From Rhynchonema sp. JSB1_4 (lineage: Eukaryota; Nematoda; Chromadorea; Monhysterida; Xyalidae): 64,000 nt of DNA. Numbering within the stretch: the stretch's first letter is position 1; each line of letters begins with the position of its first letter. The DNA is taken from positions 124,001-188,000 of the forward strand of contig JASAMV010002933.1 in NCBI GenBank assembly GCA_030248065.1, in the 5' to 3' direction. Shown one piece after another: positions 44,641-58,147 of the stretch. A program made the position numbers and the translations under genes. Below the pieces are notes generated by a model, which was given only the letters and a program-made list of their open reading frames with translations, made no database searches and had not been told where the DNA came from.

Positions 44641-46808
44641 ATGGCAACGACGGCCGATCGCAGTGCCATGTACGGCACATTGGCCAATTTTGAGACAGAA
44701 AGGAAGATTGGCAAGGGACAGTTCAGTGAGGTGTATCGTGTCAAGTGCAAGCTCGACGATGCCATACTCGCGTTGAAAAAAGTGCAGGTTTGCATTGGGT
44801 GAACTGTTGTTGTCTAACAGTTGATTTTACATGACGCAATAATTTGTTTGTAAAAAACTGTGTCCAGAGATGGTTAGGATCAGGGTGAAGCTCGTCGTAG
44901 TGCACTCCTCAGTCCGACCCCAACTCAAGTCTCCTCTGACGCGGCATAAAAGCGCAGGGGCTCGTGTTCTGATCTGCAGTGAACTATGAATCGCACATTA
45001 CATTCGTAGCACGGGTATCTCGCTTTATGTTCAGACCAAATGCGACTTACTATTGGAGGAAACATCGACTAACGTCATTTTATAATGTAGGTAAACACCA
45101 ACTTCTTCAGATCTTCGAAATGATGGACGCCAAGGCACGACAGGACTGCATCAAGGAGATCGACCTGCTCAAGCAACTGAACCATCCGAATGTGATCCAG
45201 TATTACGCGTCGTTTGTGGAGGAAAACGAGCTGAATATTGTGCTCGAATTAGCTGATGCTGGCGATCTGTCCAGAATGATCAGGGTACGTTTTTCAATTG
45301 ATCGGATCGGATCTTGAATTTTGCGGCGCTTGTTCAGAGAATCTGTTAATGGGTTGTAATCGCCAGATGCTCGCTCTGTTGTGTGTAACGCGGCTGGCTG
45401 GTGCTTCACAGTGATACCGTACGTGGTGCACGCTCAGATTAGCCTTGTTTTGCAGCATTTCAAAAAGAACCGTCGTCTAATTCCGGAACGCACGATATGG
45501 AAGTACTTTGTGCAGCTGTGTGATGGACTGAAACACATGCATTCGAAACGCATTATGCATCGAGGTTCGTCCGATGGCACGTTTACGAACGCAGAAACTT
45601 TTCTGATCTGTTTACTTCCCCCAACTTTTAGATATCAAACCGGCCAACGTGTTCATAACGGCCGACGGTGTGGTGAAACTGGGTGATCTGGGTTTGGGCA
45701 GATACTTCAGGCAAGTTATTGTTTTTGGATAACTTATTCGAACTGTTTCATATTTTGTGTGACATCATGTTTTCATTTTCAGCAGCAAAACCACCGCGGC
45801 GCACTCTTTAGTGGGTACCCCATACTACATGTCACCTGAACGGATACAAGAAAATGGATACAATTTCAAGAGCGACATTTGGTCACTCGGCTGTCTGTTG
45901 TATGAAGTGTGTTCCTTTTTTCGCCATTTTCTTTTCTTTCAAACTGGTTGTTTTTTGTCTTTCAGATGGCCGCGTTGCAATCACCATTTTATGGCGACAA
46001 AATGAATCTGTATTCGTTGTGCAAAAAGATTGAACAGTGTGACTACCCGCCGCTGCCCGCCGACATTTATTCAGAAGAAGTGCGTTTTCTTGGTTGTTTT
46101 TGTCAAGGTTCAATAAGGTGAAGGGCCGAATAATTGTGATGTGATTCACGATCAGCTTTGGAAGAGTGATCCGTTTGCTCCTGGTCGCAATCAAACATGG
46201 TCACGTGACGTTTTATCCGTGCTGTGCTGCCACTGATAACGCCCAGCGTAAAAATTGTTCACAGACCAGCGTTCGTGCGGCTCGAAGTTCGTGTCATCAA
46301 CAAATAAATCGATGTAAACAGTTTCGTGTCGAAGACGAAGTTTGATACTGGCCAGCCGGAATCAAGTTCTGTCGGTCATGAACATCGACCCATAATTGTT
46401 TTCCATCGACATCAACATCATTGCAGATGCGCGCGTTGGTGCAGTCGTGCATCACGAACACGCCAGACGATCGACCCGACATCGAAAAGATCACACTGAT
46501 CGCGCACGAAATGCACAATAAGTTCCAGGCACGTTTTTATAATTTTTTTGGATTTGAAATTGAAAATTTGCGGTCAGTTTAGAGTGTGTGCGTCGTTACT
46601 TGAGTGCAAGTTGGGCATACGTTATGTAACCGCACGGCCTAATAAGATGATGAATTTTTATTGTTATATTGTTTGTTGGTTTTTATAAGCTGCCTTGTTG
46701 ATTCAGGCACAACGACCGAGCAGTGGTCAAAGCGATATGGATGTACCACCACCCACTCAGGATGGGGCCGTAACCGAAACGGACACAGAAATGAAGTCTG
46801 TGAAATAA
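44641..46808 (+). CDS. NEK7: NEK6/7-type NIMA-related Ser/Thr kinase
   Basis: Eight exons (44641-44787, 45111-45284, 45456-45564, 45632-45710, 45783-45906, 45966-46079, 46427-46528, 46707-46808) join in phase to 316 residues, as in NEK6/7 (about 300-313). The fold is a near-complete kinase domain with a short amino-terminal tail. Motifs: glycine loop [13 protein letters not shown]-equivalent LALKKVQ, catalytic HRDIKPAN, DLG ([10 protein letters not shown]), activation loop [20 protein letters not shown] and [15 protein letters not shown]6/7 are activated by NEK9 in mitosis; NEK7 also acts outside mitosis. The intron after exon 4 uses a GC donor (CTTCAG|GCAAGT), and the last intron probably does as well. 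The C-terminal tail beyond the kinase domain is Pro/Thr-rich and not conserved. Confidence 0.93.
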
Positions 46809-47721
46809 AGCAAACATTCATTTGTGCAAATTGTGTACAAACATTTATTTTGTGATAAAAATATTTATAAAATTTTTAATGTGTATCACTTTTTCAAAGG
46901 GCTGTTTTTCGTTTTAGTCCTGTTTTCAAAGGCTAGATTGTATCGACATTCTTACCGTAGTTACTTGTTTGTTCACTATCTGCTGTTTCAATGGCTGTGT
47001 GATCCTGTTGTTCATTTATCTCATTCAGTGGCTGTGGCTTTTTTATATACAGTATTTATTGGGCCATAATTCCTTATTTTAGTCAATTGTAGACACTCAT
47101 TATTTTTACAGTCCGGTACCTTGACCAAAATCTTATTCGCATGTTGCTATGTGTGACCAAGTTTCATGTGTTTACTTCTTGATCTGACCAGGACAGACGC
47201 AAATAAATACACATAAAGTCTTCCGGTTTGCCAACCGCTTTCAGCTTCTTTATTTCGATTTTCCTGTTGCACACGGGTGCCGGGTGATCTTTCCCGTCCC
47301 TACCGCAAACTATTTATTTTGGGCACTTGTGCACTTGCCGCAGGTCTGAAACATTCTCTTTACTGCATACTTTGTGTGCGATCACGCAACGCAACGTCAT
47401 TGCTTCGTCACTTTCCCTCTTCACGATTCAGGAAAAAAATTTGACCAATTCTTATAAAGTCATTGTGCGACCAATACCAATCCAGAACAGACATGCCCCT
47501 TTGCAGTGACATCATGCGGATGTTCAGTCACTCTGAGGAATATGCACTGCACATAAGAGTTGCAATCAGGAAATGAACGGCATTGAGTACCAAAGCAGCG
47601 TTGAAAAGTGCTCACTTGGTACATCTGTAGGAGGTTCCACTGTATCACTATAAAGAGGGCAGACCGTATCACACTATTTGCGCAATACACTCACTGCCCC
47701 TTCACACAGCTGTACCCGAGC
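46809..47721. other. Intergenic stretch NEK to PIGX
   Basis: No gene was recognised. CACTATAAAGAGGGCAGACC near 47645 resembles a Tigger/pogo-like MITE end; its partner end was not found. Confidence 0.45.
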
Positions 47722-49420
47722 ATGTTGCGCCCTACGTGTGTGCTGCTGTTCACCATCGTTTGCTCCCCAGCCATCGTGCAATGTTGTCCCTTCATTACCA
47801 ACATCACCACCGATGTTCGTTTGTCATCAATGGACTCGTGGTTATCGATCGGTGATGGTGGATTCCATCGTCAATTGGTGATTGATGCGTCGATTTCGAG
47901 TGTAAATCGATTCCTGGACTGCACTGTGGCGCTGAAGCTGGAGATACCGAGAGGGGCTTATTTGGATCTGGATGGGTTGGTGTGGGGTTCCATTGTATTG
48001 GTTTTGATCTGTGTCAAACTTGGTTAGCGGATCTGTCTTGCTCCTACAATCAAAATAAGGCTCACGCCAGTCGTAATTTGTGTCAGCCAGTACTTTTGCA
48101 ATACGTGCGTATCTTGTTTCAAAAGGCGTGGGCATGACCATCAGAGTTTCGCCCCGCTAGCGCGCTAGGTACCAAGTTTCATACATTTAGCTGTTTGTTT
48201 ACTTTGCACTGCGACTAAACAAGCAGTGGATTACTGAAGTCGGTGCCGCTTTCATCGAATGTTTTGATAGTGAGCTGATTCTCCAAGCTCGTCCATTTGC
48301 AGCCTGATCGACGCGCCATTGGAGTACAGCTGGCATTCGCCCAGGCATTTCAACGTCGAACAACCGGCCGAGCAGTCGAAGCCACAGCGATTCTACATTT
48401 GCAGTCGCAAACCCTTTGTCAACAGTTTTGTCTTCACCGAAACCTACCAGCTCGCAGTGCATCTCAGATATCACGCACCGGTCAATAGCGGCGCCACGCC
48501 AGACATGACACCGAAGGAGAGGAAGAAAGGTTTTATATTGAATTTTTATGCGGTGTATATAATTGAACTATTTTTCCGCACATGTTTCTTGCTCTATAAC
48601 CACACTTCGTTTCACATACAAACGCTTTGTGTGATCGGCGGACAACTGCAGTGCTGAAACTTCAATCAATTGTGAAAACATTTTTGCAGCTGAGAAACTG
48701 TCCCAGAAACTGTCGCAGCCGGTGATGTTTCAAACGCCATCAGTGTTGTTGCGTTGTGAACGGGACGAGATCGACATGAAGGCTTGTGGTCGATATGTGA
48801 TCGAGGCACCGTGCGATTGCCTGAATGATGAAGGTGGGTTGGTCGCTTCTTGCATCCTAATTTGAAACCGGTGGCCGAAACATCAAACTTGGTGATCGGA
48901 TCGGATTTGTGGTCGTCATCTCACGCGAGGTTTTGGATAGTACCTTCCAGATTTACTAAAAATTGGGGTTCCGACCAGCATTAAAGTATTTGATTATTAA
49001 TAAACAACATTTCCGTTGGTCGAAATAACAACCTTGAGTAAATCTCGAAAAAACATAGAAAATCAGGTCGCATCAAAGCGAACCCGGTGCGATCCGATCA
49101 CCAGTTTGATCTCACCTAATTTTTCCTCAATTCCGATTACAGCTGACCACTTGTCAACAAACGGCCACAGTCAACAACAACACAAGAAGTCCATCCACAA
49201 GAACTCCGTCCGTCCGTGCAGTTATGTCCGATTGTCCAACCTGGGTTCGGGCCCAAGCCATCAATGGTCGGTGCCGGTGGGAAACGCCGCATGGCTCAAT
49301 GCTGTGCTCACGGTCACAGGCTTAGTGGTGTTGGGTGCATTGGCTGTGTTGCTGTATGTCATGTATGCGGTCAAACCACCACAGGGGGGCGGTAGTGACG
49401 AAGGGAAGAAGAACGAGTGA
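47722..49420 (+). CDS. PIGX: PIG-X, accessory subunit of GPI mannosyltransferase I
   Basis: Four exons (47722-47975, 48303-48529, 48690-48833, 49143-49420) join in phase to 300 residues. The protein has a signal peptide (LLFTIVCSPAIVQC). The luminal domain keeps the PIG-X/PBN1 pattern: GFHRQLVIDASI, CTVALKLEIPRGAYLDLDG, a middle block with FYICSRKP and YQLAVHLRYHAPV, and a Cys pair region (LLRCER...APCDC). Near the end, WSVPVGNAAW leads into one membrane helix (VVLGALAVLLYVMYAV) and a short charged cytosolic tail. PIG-X stabilises PIG-M, which adds the first mannose of GPI anchors in the ER. It is longer than human PIG-X (258) because of a Gln/His/Ser-rich insert before the helix. An R-family repeat lies in the third intron. 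Confidence 0.85.
48881..49027. repeat. R-family short repeat, copy 3, in a PIGX intron
   Basis: The first 24 bases are identical to 3683-3706. CCGACCAGCATTAAAG and GTTGGTCGAAATAAC mark the far end. Confidence 0.55.
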
Positions 49421-49900
49421 TTTTTTGTGATGGAGAATTCGGTAATGCTCTTCTTCTTGTTGCTCAACCTCAAATGATCATGATCTCTGTGTCAAATGAG
49501 TTCGCTTGTTTGCTTTAATGTTTGTGCGGTTTGTTTGGCTAAAACCGCACTCAAATATTATTCGGTGGTACTTTTGTATATTGCTGGCTTCCGCGATTTG
49601 ACAATAAGCATTCCAATCAAGTTAATAATTCGGTTGTTACTTTATTTTGTTATTTGGTGTTCGTTTATGGTGCTTGTCGCTCCGTTTTTATGCAGAATAA
49701 ACTATATTTTTTATCGCGGAAAGTAAATCCCAAAACATTCACATAACACTCACAAAACCCGAGACCATCGGCTTTAGTCATCCCAAGTTGCTATAGTAAC
49801 TTCTCACTAATTCATAACCACACCGGCAACAGCTGTACCACGTGGACCACATGTGCATATTATTTTGCGCAGAATTAGAGAATTTCAACAGAAGTCCATC
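49421..49900. other. Intergenic stretch PIGX to SKP1-like
   Basis: It is AT-rich, with no gene or repeat family recognised. It should include the PIGX polyadenylation region and the SKP1-like promoter. Confidence 0.45.
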
Positions 49901-51089
49901 ATGCCAAAACCAGCTGATAAGTCGACACGTCTGCAGGTTACATAAGGCTCTTATAAACTAAAAATAAATAAATAATGGCATAAATAATCTCATTCCTCCA
50001 GGTCAAGGTGTAACTCTTGAAATTCAGGTTGTTTGTGCAGATGATGGAAATGTGGAAGTTGGTCCGGAGCTGATTCGCTACTCACGCACGCTCTCCGCGA
50101 TGACAACCGGTTATTCTTCTGTCAATCCAAAATTGTTCATGATAATGTCATAGTTTACCATCATCGTTCCCAGATTTGGAGAAGCAAACGTCCAATCAAC
50201 TTGAGCCGCCCCAATTCAATCTGACATTGTACGATCACAGCAACACAGTATCTCTGAAGAGTGCACCCATACATGCGGAGACGCTGAGGAAGGTTGGACA
50301 GATGATGTCAGTACTCTTACGCATCATTCTTGCGCGCAGGGCACTAGTTATGTATCCTGAATTTTAAAAAAATCTTTTTTTCGAAGGTAATTGACTGGTG
50401 TCGCCATCAAGCAGAGAAGGACACATCAAACTCCAAAATCCCAGTTCGAACAAATGCTGTTGTTCAAACATCGAATGACAACGAGGGAATGTTGGATAAG
50501 TGGGAATCGGAGTTTGTGGATGTCGAACTCGAAGACTTGTTTCATTTGATATTGGTGAGTTTGTTGCGGTTCGCCCTGGCGTGTTAATCACAAAGCACTT
50601 GGTTAATTTTTTAGGTCCTTGTTCCTTGTTGTAATATCACTCCTCACATTCTACTTGTTGTCCAGTCTCACATAGAATAGATCATGAACGAAAATATGGT
50701 TGCGGGTTTTACGAAACAGAAGAATCAGTACACGGCAACTAATATACAAGTTTATGCAAAATTATATATGTATAGCAATCTATAAAAAAAACAGTGTGGA
50801 TTCTTTCTATGAGCGCAGGCAGCCAACTACCTCGACATTGCATCCCTACTGTCGGCCACATCGGCAACCGTACGTGAGAGATTGGTCGGGAAATCGGCAA
50901 CTGATCTAAGGAAAATGTTCAAAATCACCATGACCGATCAGGAGAAAGACCAGGTTTGTGTGCTGTTCATTAGCTGTACTTGGTTCTTTGTTTTTTAATG
51001 TATATTTACCAAAATGAACTCAGATGCGGAAGTTCTTCACGATTCCGGATGACATTGCCCAATTGGAACGGGATGATCCTTGGAGTTAA
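49901..51089 (+). CDS. SKP1: SKP1-related SCF ubiquitin-ligase adaptor
   Basis: Six exons (49901-49936, 50028-50109, 50174-50292, 50387-50554, 50819-50953, 51024-51089) join in phase to 201 residues. The amino-terminal half has the SKP1 BTB/POZ pattern (VVCADDGNVEVGPELIRYS), leading to KVIDWCRHQAE. The C-terminal half has EDLFHLIL|AANYLDIASLL and LRKMFKITMTDQEKDQMRKF, the part of SKP1 that binds F-box proteins. In SCF ligases SKP1 links cullin-1 to F-box substrate receptors. Compared with SKP1 (163 residues) there are inserts before KVIDWC and after it, the middle is poorly conserved, and the end is DDPWS rather than the usual WC-containing tail. This fits a diverged member such as the nematode skr genes. 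Confidence 0.85.
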
Positions 51090-52325
51090 GATGTTTCATA
51101 GCCTGTGAATAGTCAGTCATGCATGATGAATCAACATCGTTTCCACGGTTGTTTGCAACGGAAACTTGTGAAAAGTTCCAACCAAAATGTGAATGAGGAC
51201 TAATTCTATCAAATTCCCTTGGTTGTGCATTCCTACGGTTGCAGTTGCATATTTTTCGTTGTGATTCATTTGTGCTTGATTCGGTACGTTTAAAAGCATA
51301 AAACGAAATTAATCCCCATATCTGTCCTTGGTTTTGTGCACTCGTGCCGCCATGCACCTCACTTTGCGTTGCTCAGGGGACGAAAATGTGAATGAAATTT
51401 CGGACGCAAACGCAATGAATAAAATTTTGTGGCATTTTCTACACGAGGGCCTATGTGCCGGCTGTCAGGCAGACGGATGCGGTACATACACACCAGAGAT
51501 TTGGACAAAATAACGTCGAAAATCTCATTTATGTATGTTTTTACTTTCGTCTGCTTTTCTCAGACATACAATGTGTAGTAAAAATTTATGTGTTTATTTC
51601 TTAGTTGCAAATTTTGCCACACGTCAGCTTTCAACGAAATCGTGCCACTTTTTTATTAGCTCTCAGGCTGTAAAACCAGCTGGCCGCCACCTCATAAAAC
51701 TTCCGAACGAGATAAAGTTGTAACATCGCTATGCGCGGCAACTTCACATCGGGCAGAAACCTCCTAAACTCTTTGTTTCTGCGAGATTTGACCACTTTCC
51801 AAAGTTTTTTCAAAAAGTGGTCAGATTTTTCTTATCTTACGTCGAGATCTAAAAGAAAATGACAACGTTTCCTTGTTCAGGTACATCCAGGACACTGTAT
51901 TTATGATCATTACGTTCTATTCGCTTGATTTCTTGCTTTGCCTTTTATGCAGGACCTTGTTTGTAAAGTTTTGCAAAAACAAGTTGCTTTTTCATTTCTC
52001 ACAAACCTCGCGCTTGATTATTATGACTCAACCCACGTGCTGTATGCCAATGGCGAAAACACATTTGCTCCTGCCACACTGCGGTTGCAGTGCACATTGA
52101 CAGGTGCACACATATCATCGGCCTGGAGGAATTGTGTATGGCGTGATTGTGGATATTTGTGGTTGCGCTTTGATTCGATGCAAACTGCAAAAAATGTTTA
52201 CAGTGCTCCCATGTTGTGCAAAGTGTCTCAGCACACATCAGGCCATATCGTGCCGTGTGTGGGAGCGCCACAACTTCACACCCTAAAAAAGTACAGCACG
52301 TGTAGTACATTGGCAGTTCATGTCC

Positions 52326-52586
52326 TTTGCTGGCACCAGGGGCGATGTTGGGACGGACCAGGTTTGACTTTGACTCGGCATCAAAATGTTTTTATATAAT
52401 GAACTTGTTCGTGAAACATCGGCCGGCTAGCCATGTGTGTGCATTACAAACACGCGTGTGTTATACAACCAGTGTACCACCAGCTGGCTGCTGCTTCACA
52501 GTGATGGTTCATGTGCAAAAGCATTTTGATGCCGAGTCAAAGTCAAATCCAACCCGACACCACGCAAACCCTGATGCCAGCAAAAC
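52326..52586. repeat. Inverted repeat with imperfect arms of about 65-75 bp
   Basis: CCTTTGCTGGCACCAGGGGC...TTTGACTTTGACTCGGCATC...AAAATG on the left is mirrored by CATTTTGATGCCGAGTCAAA...GATGCCAGCAAAACG on the right, with a spacer of about 120 bp. It is probably a foldback MITE. Confidence 0.7.
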
Positions 52587-53698
52587 GCAGTTTGTGTGTG
52601 AGCGGCGGCGTGTGTATTTTGTGCACACTGGTTTTGTCGCTTGTCAACTGCCACAGGTTGCGCAGCTGTCACTGTCAGGTTGTGTGTTCTGTTACCATTT
52701 GACATTTCCGTACATGTGCACGTGCACACACGCATGGTTAGGGTGATGTTGTGTTGGACACTTTTGTACAACTGTTGAGCCCAACTGCCGTTGGCATTAT
52801 AACAAAATTGAGGTTACTGCTTTCGTCGAGGCCGGGATATCGCTATGGTTACAGAAACCACCGTGCTTGTTTACAGTTTGAATTCGTCTCTCATTGAAGT
52901 CCAACATTGTCCAACTCTAACAACCTTGCTAATTTTCACAAGTGTGCGTATGTACGTGCACGAATACGCGAACAGCGACACGCATATGACCAACACTTCA
53001 TCACAATCAAATTTTGATTGCTAACTTGTCATGTGTCCGTGATCATTTTCAAAAGCGGTAGTGAGCAAATTATCACGTACTATTTAAATTTTAAAAACGA
53101 GTTTCGATTTACGTAACCTTTGAAACGTTGCGTTCGGTTAACAAATTTGGCCATATATTACAACCTAATTTCCATGCTTCGTAGGCTCCGGAGGTGAGAA
53201 TCACTACTTGATATCCAGATCAAACCTTGTGAGCTGACACATCTGTGATTTATACGGGTGCTGCCAGTGCACATGCTGTGTGTGACTGGCTGGCTAATGG
53301 CGCTTGCGTGAAGTCGACATACCCAAAATCCAGTCTCGCAGAGTTTTATAACCAGATCAACCCCCAACTCAGGTTCGATGCCATACCGCTTTTAATCACC
53401 TGCACAGCTGGCGAACGTCAAGCGTTATTCATTATATCCATCACTTTCATTTTAGCCGTGATGAAGTAAGCTGTAATCCTACATTCCCTAATCGCCCTTC
53501 ACAAAAAACCGATCGCATTTTTATCTAATCCGCTTATTTCCGCCTGTTTATCATCGCGTGAGCATGGTAACCCTGTGAACTTTGTGAAAATACCGAAAAT
53601 TTTGTGAAAATGGGCCAAAAAGCGGTTTAAGATCCATACATATTTTTTTGTGAAAACATGAGACAAAAGTTGCGCAACTGCGTGGTGCACATTTCACA

Positions 53699-53867
53699 CA
53701 GTGTACCCTCTTCCTAGTGACTCAATCGTGGTCCTGTGATTTTGTCAATTATAAGGAATATTCACTGTACAAGGGGTATAACCAGAAGGTTCACGGGGCA
53801 AATTGAGGATCAACTTGTAGGTTGCTATGGTGTTTCGCTATCGAGCCAATATAAAGAGCGTAGACTG
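53699..53867. mobile_element. Tigger/pogo-like MITE (decayed)
   Basis: It opens CAGTGTACCCTCTTCCTAGTGA and closes ATATAAAGAGCGTAGACTG followed by TA. The ends resemble the element at 54273, but the left TA is not conserved. Confidence 0.5.
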
Positions 53868-54272
53868 TATAAACGCCGCATCGCATTTAATCTCACCCAA
53901 AGAGCGGTGCGGATAGTTTCAGCGCATCATCTATCATGCCCCGCTTATCAGCCGCATCTAAATGCATCTACGACATTACATATACCACCTTTTCGTGCTA
54001 TACGTATAGTTAGTGCTGTAGTGTGGCAACCCCAACAATTTCGCAGCCTGTTCCGGCAGCCTGAGTGGTCCCAACACACGTTAGTATTGATATAAAGTGT
54101 CTGAATAAATGCGATATTAATCTTGATCCGTTTTTCTGTGTTGTCTTGCAACCATGCAACCAAGCAACAACACGTCATGCAGCAGCCTGTAAGGCTCAAT
54201 CAGACTTTTCATTCGATGAGGCCTAGCCTACCAATATGCATGCACTTGCCCCGAGATTTTTTTAACAAAGTA

Positions 54273-54769
54273 CAGTGAATCCTCGTTATAGTGATTCTCT
54301 ATGTAGTGGAACCCTCTTTATCGTGACAAACTTGTCGGGTCCAGAATTTTCACGTGTTGTAGCTCTCTTTATGTTGGAAATTTCTTTATTGTATATAGTG
54401 AGACACTTTGCCTTCTGAACAGAACCTTAACTGCTCAAACGTCTCCTGGTGACAAAATCAGCGCCATCACTGGTCAAGCACCGGAAATGGTCTAACAGTG
54501 GGCACAAATGAAAGAAAGTGGAACTCACTCAATCTCAACCACCAGACTTTTGCATATTTTGTGGTATTATGGTGTTGTTTCTGCAATTTTACATCTGAAA
54601 TGGTTCAAACCACATTCGTGATCCACGAAAAGCTCTGTTCCACGTTCAATGTCTCGTCACATGCAAATATGCCCTGTGTAAAAATCTTGTAGGTTCTTTA
54701 TGGTGGAAGTTCTTTGTGGTGACAAAAGTGACTGGGTTCCGTTTATGTGACGATAAAGAGGGTTGACTG
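54273..54769. mobile_element. Tigger/pogo-like MITE with TA target duplication
   Basis: Left end CAGTGAATCCTCGTTATAGT and right end CGATAAAGAGGGTTGACTG are mirrors of the CAGT-type ends of pogo/Tigger elements, flanked by TA (54271-54272 and 54770-54771). Internal near-repeats such as CTCTTTATCGTGACAA and GTTCTTTATGGTGG are typical of this group. No transposase frame remains. Confidence 0.75.
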
Positions 54770-55331
54770 TATAGTAACAATATTTTCACTGTCAAATATA
54801 TGTAACCAAAATCGTTCAGTGCTGCATTTTATTCGCATCAATTGCGCGTTCTGTAGAAACAAACACAAGGTATTGTGCCTGATCTGTCTGTCACACTCAC
54901 ACACAGCCAAACAGACAAGTTTGTTTGATTTTGTATACCGAGTGTGCCATTGTCGTCTAATTGTTGGGGTCCCGTCCTCATCCTGTGGAACAGGCCTGCC
55001 CAAGTGGTACCTATGAAATTGCGTGAGAAAATCCCTAACTGCACAGTTTGGCTGCCGTGCAATTGAAACTTGTGGTGCATAAACGCGCACCGGTGATGTT
55101 CAAGTGCGCGGCTACATTTTGTTCGTTATCCAAGTGTATGCCGTTATTTGCTGATGTTTTTTATGTTGTTTCTTGTTGAGCCGCGCAGAAATTATGTGTC
55201 GCAATTTATTTATTTTGGTTTGTGGTCGAGCGTAACAAAATATTTAAATTCCAGCTTAAAATTATTTCAATTGCTCAATTTCGAACAAAAAAAATCATAA
55301 ACCGATAATCGTTCCACTCCTAACAAAGATC

Positions 55332-58113
55332 ATGGAGAAGCGCAATTCGCTCGAACGCAATGCAGCGGCGATCACTAAATTTAGGCGACATTATACGGAC
55401 CCCGACTATGTCACGTCGGATTCGGGCTCGTCAGAGTCGACCAGCCTGGCTCGTCGGTGTTTCTACTATTTCAAATTCGGCTTTCTCATCATTCTGCGTC
55501 GTTTCTACCATCGATTAGGGGTGCATGTGGCATCCCACTCGGCGGCACACATTTTCATAATTCCGATGCTCGCTGCCGGTCTCACAAGTGGACTTTACCG
55601 GGCCAAACTGTCGAGAGAAATCAAGAACGGCTACACACCCTATCAGGCACCATCTCGCTACGAGACGCAAGTCTACCAGAACTTCTACCAAATGGTAGGC
55701 AAGGAGCCCACAAAAGTGGTCTTGCTAATTCAGGCAAAAGATCATGGGTCATTGGTCAGACCGCAAGTTTTCGAACGAGTCGCAAAACTGTCGCATTTCG
55801 TCACACAACAGTTTAGCGTGCCCTTCGACGGCAGGGTCTACAATTATTCGGCGTTTTGCGAGTCCATGTGCATGATAGACACGATTATTCAAAAATTTAG
55901 GGTTGGTGCTATTACTATTTTTCAGAATTTCAGAATTAAGGGCCTCAAAAATAGTAAAGTAAATAAATTTTCATGGCTTCAGGTCGGTCTACGCGACAAT
56001 CTCAACTACACTCAGGTTGACTATCCACTATCGAGCTTAAACGGCATTCAGTTCAATGTCGCCACGTATTTTTTCGGCGTCCAACACAATTATTCAAGGT
56101 TTGACTCATGTTTGATAAACGTTCTCAGTTTATTGAGAAGCGTCTTGGTTATCATGCCCATTGGGAACGCCTTTGTTATCATGCCCATAGCAGACCATGT
56201 TCTGTTGTTACCCATTGGGGACCCTTTGTCGTTATGACCATTGGAGGTATCCCGTACACGCCCAACCATCAAACAACCACTAAAAACGAAATTAAAAATA
56301 TAAAATTTTCAGCACAACCAACAATAAATTATCGCAAGTCAGTGTCATAATGCTACCGTACTCAATCTATGCGAGCGATGAGAAAACGCATAAAATCGCT
56401 ACCAAATGGGAGATGGGTCTTTTCGACTACATCTATGGCGAATTTGATGACGATTTGATCAGGGTGACGGCGATGGGCGACAGAATGGTTGGCACGGGAA
56501 GGGAGAGTGGTGCATTCACACTGACGAGGACTTGGCGCACCATGTGTTTGCCATTTTTTGAATGCATCGTTGTTTGGCTGTGAGGTGGCGGCAAAGCAGT
56601 GCTATTGCGAGTGCTGGCACAGCGAAGTCTATGGTCTGGTTGAACGCTCAATTTCCATTGCAAAATACGTTTCATGCAAAAAGTGTTTGATGCAGGTATA
56701 GTGAGTCTCGACTGAAACATCTTATATCTTTCAAAAAAGTACTTGAACACGCAGGTGATGAACGAGATGAACCGTGGTGGTGTGTCGATGGCCAAGTATT
56801 TCGCTGCCGGTTTCGTGTGCATGTGTCTGTTCATTATGCTCACAGTCGGGGGCAGTGCATTCTATCACGGCGAAATGTCCTTTGCGCGTATGCTTGTGGC
56901 TTGGGCCGCACTGCTCTCGCCTATGTTGGCATGTGGAGTCACGTTCGGATTCATTTGCTGGCTCGGCATTGAGCTCTACCCGTTGCTCATGCTTGTGCCC
57001 TATCTCATATTGGCCATTGGTTAGTATTGATGATGTTTCATTAAATTATGTTTGCGGATTAGCTTTGAAATTTTGAGTAATCATAGAATTGGCTGCCTAA
57101 AGGCCCGTGATGGACATGGTGCATTAAAAACCCTAAAAATTCCCTTACCCCCCAACACAAAAAAACCTCCAATACCTACTTCATTACCCAACTCCCCCCC
57201 AAAAAGGAACAAACAAAGATTCAGGTGTACAGCAGGCAATGTTTTCCCCCCCCCCTTTCCCCCATTTTCCCCCCCCGCCACCTTTACCCCACTCACCTGC
57301 CCCAATGATCTAAGTTCTCGGCCAGGTATAGATGCGGACTGCGGACACTGGACGTAATTTTTTCAATATCCCCAGTCTGCAGTCCGCATCTACCTGGCCG
57401 AGCCCTAATGTTAAACTGTCAAACAGCGTGCCGCCTGTTCTACATTCTTTCGGATATCGACATGTACCTAATATTTCAAGATTACTTTCACCCCAGACCA
57501 GAAAAGACGATAAACAAGTTGAGCTTTTCAGTTCCTTTTGCATTTATGGGTGGGCACCAGGTGCGTACTTTCGCCTCTGACGATGGTCTAAGAGCTTTAG
57601 CTATCAGGCGTTACAGGGCGAAACAACAAGCTGTATTAAGCTGGTTGTGCACAATCGGCAGTGCCCCTCTCAAACCTACGTAATCGCAGATGTCACCGCA
57701 ATTCCTGATTGTCCTTTGTGTATCAGGCGTGGACGACGCATTCCTAATGATCCACGCATGGCACCGTCTCGGTGTGTCTGCCACGAGCGGCACACGTGTG
57801 TCCACAGCACAACGATTTGGACTCGTGCTTGAGGACGTTGGCCCGTCCATCACTATCACATCGCTCACAAACACGTTGGCGTTCGGAATCGGTCGGTTTT
57901 CATACACAATTGTTTATGATGTCGCAAAATGTGGTTTCACAGACGCCCGGTGCACCAGCAGGACATCGTCAGTAGTATAGTCCATCCATCGGCTCATGTC
58001 ACTTTGTGTTGCTGCTGGCTGGCTTGTTCCCTTCCTCCACGTTCTAATGAGAGAAAAATAAGGAACCAATTTAAAAAAAAAAAAAAAAAAAAAAAGTGTA
58101 AAAAAAGGGAAAA

Positions 58114-58147
<34 letters not shown>

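Larger units (their letters stand above)
51090..55331. other. Long intergenic region before the PTR gene
   Basis: Three repeats are listed separately (52326-52586, 53699-53867, 54273-54769). Two plus-strand frames have a protein-like, cysteine-containing composition (about 51352-51510 and 53248-53466), but no partner exons or families were found, so they are not called genes. Confidence 0.45.

Noticed and set aside
53245..53469. Cysteine-containing 74-codon frame
   Set aside because: Protein-like composition but no start context, splice partner or family; too weak to call.
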